Positions 26,441-36,325 of a stretch of 64,000 nucleotides of DNA are shown one piece after another. Source of the stretch: Pseudonocardia broussonetiae (lineage in GTDB: Bacteria > Actinomycetota > Actinomycetes > Mycobacteriales > Pseudonocardiaceae); the NCBI RefSeq assembly GCF_013155125.1, contig NZ_CP053564.1, forward strand, positions 1,123,501-1,187,500, read 5' to 3'. A program made the position numbers and the translations under genes. Position 1 is the first letter of the stretch. The number at the start of each line of letters is the position of its first letter. The notes under the pieces were generated by a model that ran no database searches, was not told the origin of the DNA, and saw nothing but the letters and a program-made list of their open reading frames with translations.

Positions 26441-28630
26441 TCAGGTCGCGATGCTACGCCGCAGGAGATCCGGAACCCACTCCGCGGGACCGGCGTCACC
26501 GAACCACCGCCCCTGCCCGACGTCGCAGCCGAGGCCCGCGAGGCGCTCCGCCTGCAGGCCGGTCTCCACCCATTCGGCCGTGACCTCGAGCCCGAGGGCG
26601 TGCGCCATCCCGATCAGCGAGCCGACGATGGCGGAGTCGACGGGGTCGGCGTCGGGGTGGCGCAGGCCGTCGATGAACGAGCCGTCGATCTTCAGGGCGT
26701 GCACCGGGAGGCGGCGCAGCCAGGCCAGGCTCGACCAGCCGGTGCCGAAGTCGTCCAGGGCGAGCCGGACGCCCGCGGCCCGCAGGGCGCGCAGCGCCTC
26801 CAGGGCCGCGCCCTCGTCGCCCAGCACGGCCTGCTCGGTGATCTCCAGCTGCAGCAGGCGCGCCGGCAGCCCGGTGGCGGCGAGCGCGGCGGCGACCTCG
26901 CCGACCCAGTCGGGCTCGACGAGCTGCACCGGGGACACGTTGACGCTGACGTAGGGCGCGTCCTCGCCCAGCTCGCGGTGCCAGGCCGCCGCCTGGGCGC
27001 ACGCGGTGCGCAGGATCCAGCGGCCCAGGGGCACGATCATCCCGCTGCGCTCGGCGAGCTCGATGAACGCGCCCGGCCCGAGCAGCCCCTGCTCGGGGTG
27101 GTCCCAGCGCACGAGCGCCTCGGCCCCGCGCATCCGCGGGTCGGCGCCGAGGCCGACGAGCGGCTGGTGGACCAGCCGGAACTCCTCGCGGTCGATGGCC
27201 CCGGCCATCCCGTTGAGCAGGGCGAAGCGGGCCGACTCGCCCGCGTCGCGCTCCGGGTCGAACAGCACCCGGCGCCCGCCTCCGTGCGTCTTCGCCCAGT
27301 TCAGCGCGACGTCGGCGGCCCGCATCAGCTCCTCCGGGCAGGCCGTGGCGGTGGCCGACGCGGCCACCCCGACGCTCGCGGTGACGCTGAGGGTGTGCCC
27401 GCCGACGAGGAACGGCGTGGCGAACGCCTCCAGCACGTGGTCGGCGATCCGGCAGACCGCGGGCAGCCCCTCCGGGTCGGCGACGAGCACGGCGAACTCG
27501 TCGCCGCCCGTGCGCGTGACGAGGTGCTCGCCCGCGGCCATCTGCAGCCGGGCCGCGACGGCGAGCAGGACCTGGTCGCCGACCTGGTGCCCCAGCCCGT
27601 CGTTGACGCGGGTGAGCCCGTCGACGTCGAGCGCGCAGATGCCGACCCACTCCGGCCCGCCCGGCTCGAACGACCGGTGCACCCACTGCTCGGACAGCGC
27701 GCGGTTGGGCAGCTGCGTGAGGCGGTCGTGGTAGGACGCGCGCTGCAGCCGCAGCCGCAGCCGGGTGCGCTCGGACTGGTCCTCGATGACGGCCAGCAGG
27801 TGCGTGGCCGCGCCGGACGCGTCGCGGACCAGCGACGCCACCACATCGGTGAACAGCACGAGCCCGTCGGGACGGACGAAGCGCAGCTCCATCCGCCGGA
27901 CGTCGGCCGTGCCGTGGACGAGGCGGCGGAAGCCGCTGACGACACTGCCCAGGTCGTCGGGGTGGACGAAGTCGGTGACCGGGCGCGGCTGGTCGAGCGG
28001 GCCGCGCAGCCCGAACATCTCGCGCAGCGCGGGGTTCATCTCCAGGACCAGCCCGTCGAGGCCGACCACGCCGATGCCGACCGCGCCCTCGGCGTAGACC
28101 GCGCGGTAGTGGCTCTCGGTCAGCGCCAGCGCGCGCTGCACCCCGGCCTGCGCGCGCAGCGTGGTGGTGACGACCTCGACCTGCTCGGCGACGGCCCGGT
28201 CGCGCAGCGCGCCGGTGAAGCCGGTGACGAGCTCGTCGAGGGCGGCGACGAGCCGCTCCCCCGCGTCGGCGCCGCCGGGCCCCAGCACGAACGGACCCTG
28301 CTCGCGGAGCAGGCGCAGCGACGCGGGCAGCACCTCCTCCGCCGCGTCGACGACCTCGCCCGGGAGCCCGCACAGGCCGCTGGCGAGCAGGTCGGCGCCG
28401 ATGTCGCGGGCGGCCATGGGCCAGTAGGGCTCGGCCGCCAGCGTGGTGGCGAGGCGGCGCAGCAGGGTGGCGAGCCGGGCGGTGAGGCCGGCGTCGGCAG
28501 TGGGGGCCAGCTCGGCCCAGCGGGCGGCCAGGCGGTGCAGGGAGAGCGGCGAGCCGGCTGCGCGGGACGGGGTACCGGCTGCCGCCGTCCGGGCGCGGGG
28601 AGAGCCGGGCACGCTGCGCGGTGCTGCCAT
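26441..28630 (-). CDS. PAS-GGDEF-EAL c-di-GMP signalling protein
   Basis: Predicted protein of 729 aa, AGGAGG before the ATG. An N-terminal helical sensor region (about 30-180) lacks membrane helices. A PAS domain follows (about 185-300; GVVGLDGLVLEMNPALREMF). The GGDEF domain (about 305-465) has an intact TGGDEF but no RxxD. The EAL domain (about 480-725) has GAEALVRW, SVNVSP, LEITEQAVL, DDFGTGWSSL and LKIDGSF. Two usual positions differ: AEGVE reads AEWVE and GQGY reads GQGR. Both synthesis and breakdown of c-di-GMP are possible. Its place directly before purF suggests co-expression with purine or GTP supply. Confidence 0.9.
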   Translation of the reverse strand: MAAPRSVPGSPRARTAAAGTPSRAAGSPLSLHRLAARWAELAPTADAGLTARLATLLRRLATTLAAEPYWPMAARDIGADLLASGLCGLPGEVVDAAEEVLPASLRLLREQGPFVLGPGGADAGERLVAALDELVTGFTGALRDRAVAEQVEVVTTTLRAQAGVQRALALTESHYRAVYAEGAVGIGVVGLDGLVLEMNPALREMFGLRGPLDQPRPVTDFVHPDDLGSVVSGFRRLVHGTADVRRMELRFVRPDGLVLFTDVVASLVRDASGAATHLLAVIEDQSERTRLRLRLQRASYHDRLTQLPNRALSEQWVHRSFEPGGPEWVGICALDVDGLTRVNDGLGHQVGDQVLLAVAARLQMAAGEHLVTRTGGDEFAVLVADPEGLPAVCRIADHVLEAFATPFLVGGHTLSVTASVGVAASATATACPEELMRAADVALNWAKTHGGGRRVLFDPERDAGESARFALLNGMAGAIDREEFRLVHQPLVGLGADPRMRGAEALVRWDHPEQGLLGPGAFIELAERSGMIVPLGRWILRTACAQAAAWHRELGEDAPYVSVNVSPVQLVEPDWVGEVAAALAATGLPARLLQLEITEQAVLGDEGAALEALRALRAAGVRLALDDFGTGWSSLAWLRRLPVHALKIDGSFIDGLRHPDADPVDSAIVGSLIGMAHALGLEVTAEWVETGLQAERLAGLGCDVGQGRWFGDAGPAEWVPDLLRRSIAT

Positions 28631-28746
28631 CCCGACACCTCCTTCACCCGTATGGTCGGGGAGGAACCCCCGGACGGCGTGATTCTCCGTATCGTTCAGT
28701 ACTTACGCCAGTACGTCCGGTCCTGTTTCATCAGTTTGCCTGACAA

Positions 28747-29118
28747 TCAGTTGTGGGCCGTTCGGCCCAGCGGGAGCAGTGCCCCGACGTCGCCCGCCCG
28801 GGCGCCCGAGGCCCGCACCGATCCGTCCCTCAGGGCATCGTCCCAGCTCACGCGACCCGTCACCAGCGCCAACCAGGTCCGCGGATCGGCCTCCACCACG
28901 TTCGGCGGAGTGCCGCGGGTGTGCCGCGGGCCCGGGATGCACTGCACGGCACCGAACGGCGGCACCCGCACCTCGACGCTGCGGCCCGGTGCCGCGACGG
29001 CGAGGGCCGCGAGGCTCTCCTTGACCGCGGCGCGCAGGACGGGGCGCTCGGGCGCCGGGCCGCCGTCGAGCCAGGCGAGCACCTCGGCGAGCCCGTCGCC
29101 GTCGTCCGCAGCGGTCAT
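28747..29118 (-). CDS. Sterol-carrier family protein (bacterial SCP ortholog)
   Basis: Predicted protein of 123 aa; ATG overlaps the purL stop (ATGA), so translation is coupled. The sequence has an N-terminal helix ([23 protein letters not shown] in parts), then [20 protein letters not shown] and [19 protein letters not shown], matching the small SCP2-like family found with purine genes in actinobacteria. Lipid binding is known for the fold; the ligand here is unknown. From memory it corresponds to Rv0807. Confidence 0.82.
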   Translation of the reverse strand: MTAADDGDGLAEVLAWLDGGPAPERPVLRAAVKESLAALAVAAPGRSVEVRVPPFGAVQCIPGPRHTRGTPPNVVEADPRTWLALVTGRVSWDDALRDGSVRASGARAGDVGALLPLGRTAHN

Positions 29119-31409
29119 GCGCCCGCGGCGGGCACGTCGAACAGGGCCGGGAGGGTGCCCTCCCACGCGGTGCGCAGCTCCGCGAGCGGCAGCGGCTCCA
29201 GCGCGCCCACGGCCAGCGCCGACCCGCCGGTCGTGCCGAGCATCTGCGCCGGCACGTTCGCGGTGCCGGCGGCGTCGAGCAGCTCCTCGAGGTCCTCGGG
29301 CGCGACGGTGACCAGCACCCGGCCCGCCGACTCGGCGAACAGGGACACGAACGCGTCGGCCAGGGGCAGCGAGACGCGCGCCCCGCGCCCGCCCACCAGG
29401 CAGGCCTCGACGAGGGCCTGCGCGAGCCCGCCGTCGGACAGGTCGTGCGAGCCGGTGAGCAGGCCGCGCGCGGCCGAGGAGGCCAGCAGGCCCGCCAGGC
29501 GGAACTCCGCGGCCAGGTCGACCGCGGGCGGGCGGCCGCCGAGGTGCCCGTGCACCACGTGCGCCCACTCGCTGCCGCCGAGCTCGTCGCGGGTCTCCCC
29601 CAGCAGCACCACGGCGTCGCCGTCGCGGGTGAAGCCGGACGGCACGCGGCCCGCGACGTCGTCGATGACGCCGAGGACGCCGACCACCGGCGTCGGCAGG
29701 ATCGCGCGGTCGCCGGTCTGGTTGTAGAAGCTGACGTTGCCGCCGGTGACCGGGACGCCGAGCAGCGCGCAGCCGTCGGCGATGCCACGCACGGCCTGCT
29801 GGAACTGCCACATGACGTGCGGGTCCTCGGGCGAGCCGAAGTTCAGGCAGTCGCTCACGGCCAGCGGCACGGCGCCGGAGGTGGCGACGTTGCGGTAGGC
29901 CTCGGCCAGCGCGAGCTGCGCGCCGGTGTAGGGGTCGAGCGCCACGAAGCGGGCGTTGCAGTCGGTGGCCACGGCGACGCCGCGCCCGGTGACCTCGTCG
30001 ACGCGGACCACGCCCGCGTCGGCCGGCTGCGCGCTCGCGGTGTTGCCGCGGACGTAGCGGTCGTACTGGTCGGTGACCCAGGCCCGGCTGCACAGGTTCG
30101 GGCTGGCGGCCATCCGCAGGATCTCCGCGCGCAGCTCCAGCGGGCCCGACGGGCGGGGCAGCCGGTCGGGGACGTCGGCGACGAGCGCGTCCTGGCCGGG
30201 GCCGCGCTGCACGGGCCGCCGGTAGACCGGGCCGTCGTGGGCGACGGTGCGCGGCGGCACGTCGACGACGGTCTCGCCCTGCCAGGTGATGACGAGCCGG
30301 CCCCCGTCGACGACCTCGCCGATCACGCCGGCCAGCACGTCCCACTTGCGGCAGACGTCGAGGAACGCCTCGACGTCCTCCGGCCGGACGACGGCGCACA
30401 TGCGCTCCTGCGACTCGCTGGACAGGATCTCCGCGGGCGTCATGCCGGTGGCGCGCAGGTGCACGGCGTCGAGGTCGATGCGCATGCCGCCGTCACCGGC
30501 GCTCGCGAGCTCGCTCGTGGCGCAGGACAGGCCGGCGCCGCCGAGGTCCTGGATGCCGACGACCAGCCCGGCGTGGAACAGCTCCAGGCAGCACTCGATG
30601 AGCACCTTCTCGGTGAACGGGTCGCCCACCTGCACGCTGGGGAGCTTCTTGCGCCCAGTGCTCTCGCCGAAGGTCTCGCTGGCCAGCACGGAGACGCCGC
30701 CGATGCCGTCGAGCCCGGTCCGCGCGCCGAACAGGACGATCTTGTTGCCGGTGCCCGACGCGAACGCCAGGTGCAGGTCCTCGGTGCGCATGGCCCCGAC
30801 GCACAGGGCGTTGACCAGCGGGTTGCCCGCGTAACCCGCGTCGAAGACGACCTCGCCGCCGATGTTGGGCAGGCCCAGCGAGTTGCCGTAGGTGCCCACG
30901 CCCGCGACGACGCCGGGGAGCACGCGCGCGGTGTCGGGGGCGTCGGCCGGGCCGAAGCGCAGGGGGTCGGCCACCGCGATCGGGCGGGCGCCCATCGCCA
31001 TGATGTCGCGGACGATCCCGCCGACGCCGGTGGCGGCGCCCTGGAAGGGCTCCACGTAGGACGGGTGGTTGTGCGACTCGACCTTGAACGTGACGGCCCA
31101 CCCGTCGCCGATGTCGACCACGCCGGCGTTCTCGCCGATCCCGGCCAGCATCTTGCTCCGCATCTCCGGCGTCGTCCGCTCGCCGAAGTAGGCGAGGTGC
31201 ACCTTGGACGACTTGTAGGAGCAGTGCTCGCTCCACATGACCGAGTACATGGCCAGCTCGGCGTCGGTCGGACGGCGGCCGAGGATGGAGCGGATGCGCG
31301 CGTACTCGTCGTCCTTCAGGCCGAGCTCGCGGTAGGGCTGCGGCTGGTCCGGCGAGGCGGCGGCCCGGGCGACGGTGTCGACGGCGGGCACGGGAGGGGA
31401 GGCGACCAC
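29115..31409 (-). CDS. purL: Phosphoribosylformylglycinamidine synthase subunit PurL
   Basis: Predicted protein of 764 aa, the short PurL that needs separate PurS and PurQ, both encoded nearby. I chose GTG 31409 because TAGGCT lies 8 nt upstream. Motifs include [40 protein letters not shown] (in parts), and [15 protein letters not shown]. The enzyme amidates FGAR to FGAM using ATP and glutamine-derived ammonia. It is separated from purQ by three signalling genes, which is unusual. Confidence 0.97.
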   Translation of the reverse strand: MVASPPVPAVDTVARAAASPDQPQPYRELGLKDDEYARIRSILGRRPTDAELAMYSVMWSEHCSYKSSKVHLAYFGERTTPEMRSKMLAGIGENAGVVDIGDGWAVTFKVESHNHPSYVEPFQGAATGVGGIVRDIMAMGARPIAVADPLRFGPADAPDTARVLPGVVAGVGTYGNSLGLPNIGGEVVFDAGYAGNPLVNALCVGAMRTEDLHLAFASGTGNKIVLFGARTGLDGIGGVSVLASETFGESTGRKKLPSVQVGDPFTEKVLIECCLELFHAGLVVGIQDLGGAGLSCATSELASAGDGGMRIDLDAVHLRATGMTPAEILSSESQERMCAVVRPEDVEAFLDVCRKWDVLAGVIGEVVDGGRLVITWQGETVVDVPPRTVAHDGPVYRRPVQRGPGQDALVADVPDRLPRPSGPLELRAEILRMAASPNLCSRAWVTDQYDRYVRGNTASAQPADAGVVRVDEVTGRGVAVATDCNARFVALDPYTGAQLALAEAYRNVATSGAVPLAVSDCLNFGSPEDPHVMWQFQQAVRGIADGCALLGVPVTGGNVSFYNQTGDRAILPTPVVGVLGVIDDVAGRVPSGFTRDGDAVVLLGETRDELGGSEWAHVVHGHLGGRPPAVDLAAEFRLAGLLASSAARGLLTGSHDLSDGGLAQALVEACLVGGRGARVSLPLADAFVSLFAESAGRVLVTVAPEDLEELLDAAGTANVPAQMLGTTGGSALAVGALEPLPLAELRTAWEGTLPALFDVPAAGA

Positions 31410-31417
31410 GACTCCTG

Positions 31418-31423
31418 AGCCTA
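31418..31423 (-). promoter_or_regulatory. -10 element of purL
   Basis: TAGGCT on the minus strand ends 8 nt before GTG 31409, inside the 28-nt gap after the response regulator stop. The spacer CAGGAGTC also contains an SD-like AGGAG. The same TAGGCT-N8-GTG layout precedes purB and purD. Confidence 0.6.
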
Positions 31424-31437
31424 CGGAACGGCCGGGG

Positions 31438-31890
31438 TCAGCTCCCCTCGCGGCCCGACGGGAGCTGCACCACACTCACGAAGAAGTGGTCGATCTGCTT
31501 GATCGCCTCGATGAAGCCCTCGAAGTCGACCGGCTTGGTGACGTAGGCGTTGGCGTGCAGCTGGTAGCTGCGCAGCACGTCCTCCTCGGCGCGCGAGGTC
31601 GTCAGCACGATCACCGGGATGTGGCGCAGCTCCGGGTCGTCCTTGACCTCGGCGAGCACCTCGCGGCCGTCGCGGCGCGGGAGGTTGAGGTCCAGCAGGA
31701 TCAGGTCCGGCCGCGGCGCGTCGGTGTAGGGGTCCTCGCGGCGCAGGTAGGACAGCGCCTCCGCCCCGTCGGTGACGACGTCGAGCCGGTTGTGCAGGTA
31801 CTCGTCGAACGCCTCGCGGGTCATCAGCACGTCGCCGGGGTCGTCCTCGACGAGCAGGACGTTGACGATCCGCGGTTCAGGCGTGGTCAT
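31438..31890 (-). CDS. Single-domain response regulator (Rcp/CheY-like)
   Basis: Predicted protein of 150 aa consisting only of a receiver domain. Acidic pair in [17 protein letters not shown], phospho-acceptor Asp in [13 protein letters not shown], switch Thr in VLTTS and the conserved Lys in YVTKPVD. The DPGD after the acidic pair and the LNLPR context are typical of response regulators partnered with phytochrome-like or CHASE3 kinases. It has no output domain, so it probably acts by protein contact. It overlaps the histidine kinase 3' end by 14 bp. Confidence 0.92.
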   Translation of the reverse strand: MTTPEPRIVNVLLVEDDPGDVLMTREAFDEYLHNRLDVVTDGAEALSYLRREDPYTDAPRPDLILLDLNLPRRDGREVLAEVKDDPELRHIPVIVLTTSRAEEDVLRSYQLHANAYVTKPVDFEGFIEAIKQIDHFFVSVVQLPSGREGS

Positions 31891-33469
31891 GCAGGGACTC
31901 CTCGAGAGGGGCGTCGTCGGTGCGGGTGGGGTCCGGGGCGGCCGGGAAGCTCACGGTGAGGGTCGCACCGGGCCCGTCGCCCTGCACGATGCGGATCCCG
32001 CCGCCGTGGAACTCCGCGATCTTCTTCGCCAGCGACAGGCCGATCCCGGTGCCGGCGTAGACGTCGCGGGCGTGCAGCCGCTGGAAGATCACGAAGACCT
32101 TGTCCTGGTAGTCGGGGTCGATGCCGATGCCGTTGTCGCGCACGGTGACCTCGACCACGCCGTCGCGCTCCTCCCCGGAGACGTGCACGACCGGGGCGAC
32201 GCCCTCGCGGTGGAACTTCAGGCCGTTGCCGATGAGGTTGGCGAACAGCTGGCGCAGCAGCTGCGGGTCGCCGGAGACGGTGGGCAGGTCGCCGACGACG
32301 ACCTCGCCGTCGAGCTCGGCGCGGGTCGTCTCCAGCCCGGCGGCGGCCGACGCGGCGACCTCGCCGAGCGGCACCGGCACGAAGCCCTCGGTGGTGCGGC
32401 CGACGCGGGAGAACGAGAGCAGGTCGTTGATCAGGCGCTGCATGCGCTGCGCGCCGTCGACGGCGAACTCGATGTACTGGTCGGCGCGGTCGTCGAGCTG
32501 CCCGCCGTAGCGGCGCTGCAGGAGCTGGCAGAAGCTCGACACCTTGCGCAGCGGCTCCTGCAGGTCGTGGCTCGCGACGTAGGCGAACTGCTCGAGGTCG
32601 CGGTTGGAGCGCTCCAGCTCGCGCCCCTGCTCCTCGAGCCGGCGGTTCGCCTCCTCCAGGCGGTCGACGTCGGCCAGGATGTGCACCCGCATCGCCTCGA
32701 CGTCGGCCCCGAGCTCGACGATCTCCCGCGGCCCGTCGACGCGGACCTGCTGCTGGGCGTCGCCGTTGACCACGGCCCGCACCTGCGCGGCGAGGTCGGA
32801 CACCGGGCGCAGGACGGTGCGGCTCAGCGCCAGCCCGACGGTGACCAGCACGAGGACCAGCACCCCGGCGACGCCGACGGCCGCGAACTGCACGAACGCC
32901 GCCGCGGACGCCACGGCGGCCCGGGCCTCGGCCTGCCGGACGGTCAGGTCGCGCTGCAGCAGGTCGGCCCGCGTGCGGACCTGGTCGAACAGCACCCGCC
33001 CCTGGACGGCGTCGGGCGCGGGCGTCCCGTTCGCGACCGCGGCGACGGCCGGGTCGGCGTACCCCTCCCGCCACCGCTGCGCCGCGGCGGCGACCGCGTC
33101 GACGTCGGCGTCGAGGGCCTGGCGGTCGACGAGCTCGCGCAGCTCGGTGAGCGAGGCGGCCTCGGCGGCCCGCCCGGTGTCGTAGGGCGTGACGAACTCG
33201 GGCCGGTTCGTGAGGCTGTAGCCGCGGACGCCGGTCTCCTGGTCGAGCAGCGCCACGGACAGGCCCTGCGCGGCGTCCAGCGCGGGCGAGACCCGGTCCA
33301 GCAGCACGGCCCGGGATGCCGACAGGCCCGACAGCGCCATGCCGCCGAGCACGATCGCGGCGAGGGCGAGCAGCGCCACCAGCACGGCGCCGACGGTGAA
33401 CAGGCGCCGCAGCGGCCGGCGGTCCTCGGCGTCGCGGCCTCGGCGGCGCAGCAGGGGGCGGGTCGTCAC
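31877..33469 (-). CDS. CHASE3-HAMP sensor histidine kinase
   Basis: Predicted protein of 530 aa from GTG 33469, 4-bp overlap with the phosphatase gene. A membrane helix (about 25-47), an extracellular CHASE3 domain (about 48-195; LLDQETGVRGYSLTNRPEFV in parts), a second helix (about 200-222), HAMP, a coiled coil, then HisKA with FAYVASHDLQEPLRKV (phosphorylated His) and HATPase with NLIGNGLKFH, DNGIGID and GTGIGLSLA. The ligand is unknown. It forms a three-gene cassette with the PP2C phosphatase and the response regulator, inserted between purQ and purL. Confidence 0.93.
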   Translation of the reverse strand: MTTRPLLRRRGRDAEDRRPLRRLFTVGAVLVALLALAAIVLGGMALSGLSASRAVLLDRVSPALDAAQGLSVALLDQETGVRGYSLTNRPEFVTPYDTGRAAEAASLTELRELVDRQALDADVDAVAAAAQRWREGYADPAVAAVANGTPAPDAVQGRVLFDQVRTRADLLQRDLTVRQAEARAAVASAAAFVQFAAVGVAGVLVLVLVTVGLALSRTVLRPVSDLAAQVRAVVNGDAQQQVRVDGPREIVELGADVEAMRVHILADVDRLEEANRRLEEQGRELERSNRDLEQFAYVASHDLQEPLRKVSSFCQLLQRRYGGQLDDRADQYIEFAVDGAQRMQRLINDLLSFSRVGRTTEGFVPVPLGEVAASAAAGLETTRAELDGEVVVGDLPTVSGDPQLLRQLFANLIGNGLKFHREGVAPVVHVSGEERDGVVEVTVRDNGIGIDPDYQDKVFVIFQRLHARDVYAGTGIGLSLAKKIAEFHGGGIRIVQGDGPGATLTVSFPAAPDPTRTDDAPLEESLHDHA

Positions 33470-34611
33470 GTCCGGTCCGCCGAGAGCAGCAGGATGGCGA
33501 CGTCGTCGGACAGCGGGCCGCCGTTGAGGACCTGCGCGCGCTCCACGAGGCGGGCGGGCAGGTCGTCGTGCGGGGTGTCGCGCTCGTCGTGCAGCAGCCG
33601 GATGAGGCCCTCGGGCCACAGCGGTTCGTCGGGCACCGGGCCCTTCCCCTCGATCAGTCCGTCGGTGTAGAGCAGCAGCGCCCAGCCCGGGTGCAGCGCG
33701 AGGGGCTCGGCGTCCCAGCCGGCGTGCTCGGCGATGCCCAGCGGCAGCCCGATCAGCGGCTCGACCTGCACGGGCGGGTGCATCACGACGGGCGCCGGGT
33801 GCCCGGCGAGCCGCACGTGGGCCTCGCCGTCGGGCGCGATCGCGACCGTGCAGACCGTCGTGAACAGGGTGACGTCGTGCCGCTCGCTGACCAGCACCTG
33901 CTGCAGCTTGGGCAGCACCTGCGGCTCGTCGACGCCCGCGAGCACGAGCGCGCGCCACGACACCCGCAGCAGCGCGCCGAGCGCGGCCTCGTCCGGGCCG
34001 TGGCCGCAGACGTCGCCGATGATCGCGTGCACGGTGCCGTCGGGGCCGCGGACGGCGTCGTAGAAGTCGCCGCCCAGCACGCTGCGGGCGCGGCCGGAGC
34101 GGTAGAACGCGCGGGCCCGCACCGGGCTGCCGTCGAGCAGCGGAGTGGGGAGCAGACCGCGCTCCAGGCGGGTGGCCTCGGCCGCGACCAGCTGCTCCTC
34201 GCGCAGCCGCAGCTGGCTGGTCTCGGCGCGGCGACGCTCCACGGCGTAGCGGATGGCGCGGATCAGCAGCGGCCCGTCGACCTTGCCCTTGACCAGGTAG
34301 TCCTGCGCCCCCGCGGCGACGGCGGCGACGCCGAGGTGCTCGTCGTCGAGGCCGGTGAGCACGCAGACGGCCGCGCCGGCGTCGGCGCGGAGGATGGCGT
34401 GCAGGCCCTCCAGCCCGTTCGTGCCGGGCAGGTTGAGGTCGAGCAGGACGCACTCGGCGTCCGCGAGCAGGCCGCCGTCGACGACCTCCGGCAGGGAGGC
34501 CGCCACCGTCAGGCGCAGCTCCGGCTCGACCTCGGCGAGCAGCTCCCCGACGAGGAAGGCGTCGCCGGGGTCGTCCTCCACGAGGAGGACAGCGCGTCCG
34601 GGATGGGTCAC
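33466..34611 (-). CDS. Receiver domain-PP2C (SpoIIE/RsbU-type) phosphatase
   Basis: Predicted protein of 381 aa, GTG one base after the purQ stop. The receiver domain (about 5-125) has [25 protein letters not shown] and YLVKGK. A linker helix leads to the phosphatase domain (about 165-380) with GGDFYDAV, IIGDVCGHGPDEA, LLLYTDGLIEG and SDDVAILLL, keeping the metal-binding aspartates. Such enzymes dephosphorylate anti-anti-sigma factors in partner-switching. No STAS or RsbW-type gene is in the window, so its target lies elsewhere. Confidence 0.92.
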   Translation of the reverse strand: MTHPGRAVLLVEDDPGDAFLVGELLAEVEPELRLTVAASLPEVVDGGLLADAECVLLDLNLPGTNGLEGLHAILRADAGAAVCVLTGLDDEHLGVAAVAAGAQDYLVKGKVDGPLLIRAIRYAVERRRAETSQLRLREEQLVAAEATRLERGLLPTPLLDGSPVRARAFYRSGRARSVLGGDFYDAVRGPDGTVHAIIGDVCGHGPDEAALGALLRVSWRALVLAGVDEPQVLPKLQQVLVSERHDVTLFTTVCTVAIAPDGEAHVRLAGHPAPVVMHPPVQVEPLIGLPLGIAEHAGWDAEPLALHPGWALLLYTDGLIEGKGPVPDEPLWPEGLIRLLHDERDTPHDDLPARLVERAQVLNGGPLSDDVAILLLSADRT

Positions 34612-34612
34612 C

Positions 34613-35284
34613 TCAGCTGCCGACCGCCGCTCCCAGCACCGAGGTGAACAGCACGAGGCCGTCATCGGACGGGCCGGTGAGCGGGTCGATGGCGTGCTCG
34701 GGGTGCGGCATCAGGCCGACGACCCGGCCGTCGGCCGAGGCGACGCCCGCGATGTCGGCGAGCGCGCCGTTGGGGTTGCCGCCCAGGTAGCGGAACACGA
34801 CGCGCCCCTCGCCCTCGAGCCGCGCGACCGTCTCGGCGTCGGCGACGAACCGGCCCTCGCCCGACTTGAGCGGCACCACGATCTCCTGGCCCGCCGTGGC
34901 GGCACCGGTCCACGCGGTGTCGGTCGACTCGACGCGCAGCCGCTGGTCGCGGCACAGGAAGTGCAGCCCGGCGTTGCGCACCAGCGCACCCGGGAGCAGC
35001 CCGGCCTCGCAGAGGATCTGGAAGCCGTTGCAGATGCCCAGCACCGGCATCCCGCCCGCGGCCGCGGCCTTCACCTCGGTCATGATCGGCGCGAGGCTCG
35101 CGATGGCGCCCGCGCGCAGGTAGTCGCCGTAGGAGAAGCCGCCGGGCACGACCACCGCGTCGACGCCGGCGAGGTCGTGGTCGCCGTGCCACAGCGCGAC
35201 GGGCTCGGCGCCCGCGTAGCGCACCGCCCGGATCGCGTCGACGTCGTCGAGGGTGCCGGGGAACGTGATGACCCCGATCCTCAC
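34613..35284 (-). CDS. purQ: Phosphoribosylformylglycinamidine synthase subunit PurQ
   Basis: Predicted protein of 223 aa, a class I glutamine amidotransferase. The nucleophile Cys is in [11 protein letters not shown] and the His/Glu pair in [26 protein letters not shown] is the PurQ signature. It supplies ammonia to PurL. Its ATG overlaps the purS stop by 4 bp (ATGA) and the phosphatase gene starts one base after its own stop. Confidence 0.98.
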   Translation of the reverse strand: MRIGVITFPGTLDDVDAIRAVRYAGAEPVALWHGDHDLAGVDAVVVPGGFSYGDYLRAGAIASLAPIMTEVKAAAAGGMPVLGICNGFQILCEAGLLPGALVRNAGLHFLCRDQRLRVESTDTAWTGAATAGQEIVVPLKSGEGRFVADAETVARLEGEGRVVFRYLGGNPNGALADIAGVASADGRVVGLMPHPEHAIDPLTGPSDDGLVLFTSVLGAAVGS

Positions 35285-35532
35285 GGCTGCACCGTCTCGG
35301 ACGTGCGCCGCACCACCCAGTCCTCGATCACCGGGTTGGCGAGCAGCTCGCCGGCGATCCGGTGCAGGGTCTCGTCGTCGACCGAGTCGTCGACGTCGAG
35401 CTCGAAGTGCTTGCCCTGCCGCACCTCGGCCACCCCGGCCACGCCGATGCGGCCCAGCGCACGCGTGACGGCCTGGCCCTGCACGTCGAGGATCTCCGGT
35501 TTGGGCATCACGTCCACCACAACTCTGGCCAC
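35281..35532 (-). CDS. purS: Phosphoribosylformylglycinamidine synthase subunit PurS
   Basis: Predicted protein of 83 aa, the usual size. It starts [20 protein letters not shown] and contains QGKHFELDV, both diagnostic of PurS, the small dimer that joins PurQ to PurL. It is the first gene of the purS-purQ-signalling unit. A -10-like TAGGCT on the minus strand lies just upstream, close to the GTG/ATG start. Confidence 0.97.
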   Translation of the reverse strand: MARVVVDVMPKPEILDVQGQAVTRALGRIGVAGVAEVRQGKHFELDVDDSVDDETLHRIAGELLANPVIEDWVVRRTSETVQP

Positions 35533-35552
35533 GCCCCAGAGCCTACGGGTGC

Positions 35553-36308
35553 CTAGTCGAGGAACGCCGCGAGCATGGGCAGGAGCAGGTCGGCGCGCCG
35601 CGGGGCCTGCATGTGCGTGGTGCCCGGCAGGACCGCCAGCTGCGACCCGGGGATCAGCTCCTGCATCACCGCGCCGTGCGCCGCGGTCGTGAAGTCGTGG
35701 TCGCCGAGCACGACGAGCACGGGCGCGGTGATCGCGGCGAGCTGCTCGTCGGTCCAGCCGGTCCAGCCCTCGACCGTCGTCATCGTCCGCATCGGGAGCT
35801 GCTCGAACCGCTCCGGGTGGGGCGAGAGGCGGGCGTAGGCCTCGGACATGTCGGCGAAGTCCTGCGCCGTCGGCATCCGGGTGGAGGTGACGTACGTGCC
35901 GGGGTCGGCGAGGTCGGGGTGGGAGCCCTCGGGGCGCACGCTCGCCGAGATCGGCACCACCGAGAGGAGCCGGTCGGGGTGGGACACGGCGAGCTCGAGC
36001 GCGGTGCCCCCGCCCATGCTGTGGCCCATGACGTGGGCGCGGTCGACGCCGAGGTGGTCGAGCAGGGCCACGACGTCGCCGGCCAGGGCCGGGTAGGTCA
36101 TGTCGCGGTCGATGTCGGCGGTACGGCCGTGGGCCTGGAACTCGACGGCGATCACGCGGTGGCGCGTCGCCAGGGTGGGGATCAGGCCGGCGTAGGTGAG
36201 GTCGATCGTCATCACCCCGCCGTGCAGCAGGACCAGCGGCGTGCCGCCCTCGCCGTGGATCTCGTAGTACATGTGCAGGCCGTTCACGTCGGCGTATCCG
36301 CTCTCCAT
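35553..36308 (-). CDS. Alpha/beta-fold hydrolase
   Basis: Predicted protein of 251 aa from ATG 36308; the frame is open far upstream only as an antisense shadow. The start MESGYADVNGLHMYYEIHG is typical. Oxyanion-region motif LVLLHGGVM, nucleophile elbow GHSMGGG (Ser), Asp in VLGDHDF and His in PGTTHMQ complete the catalytic triad. It resembles small esterases or haloperoxidase-like hydrolases. Substrate unknown. A 15-bp palindrome immediately precedes the start. Confidence 0.88.
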   Translation of the reverse strand: MESGYADVNGLHMYYEIHGEGGTPLVLLHGGVMTIDLTYAGLIPTLATRHRVIAVEFQAHGRTADIDRDMTYPALAGDVVALLDHLGVDRAHVMGHSMGGGTALELAVSHPDRLLSVVPISASVRPEGSHPDLADPGTYVTSTRMPTAQDFADMSEAYARLSPHPERFEQLPMRTMTTVEGWTGWTDEQLAAITAPVLVVLGDHDFTTAAHGAVMQELIPGSQLAVLPGTTHMQAPRRADLLLPMLAAFLD

Positions 36309-36310
36309 GC

Positions 36311-36325
36311 CCCTACGACGTAGGG
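36311..36325. promoter_or_regulatory. Palindrome between divergent hydrolase and epimerase genes
   Basis: CCCTACGACGTAGGG has 7-bp arms around one central base and begins 3 bp before the hydrolase ATG. It lies in the 87-bp divergent gap, so it could be an operator for either gene. Confidence 0.4.

Noticed and set aside
24857..29311. 1484-codon plus-strand open frame across purM-purF-EAL
   Set aside because: It is antisense to purF and the GGDEF-EAL gene, which have full domain matches; stop-poor antisense frames are expected at this GC content.
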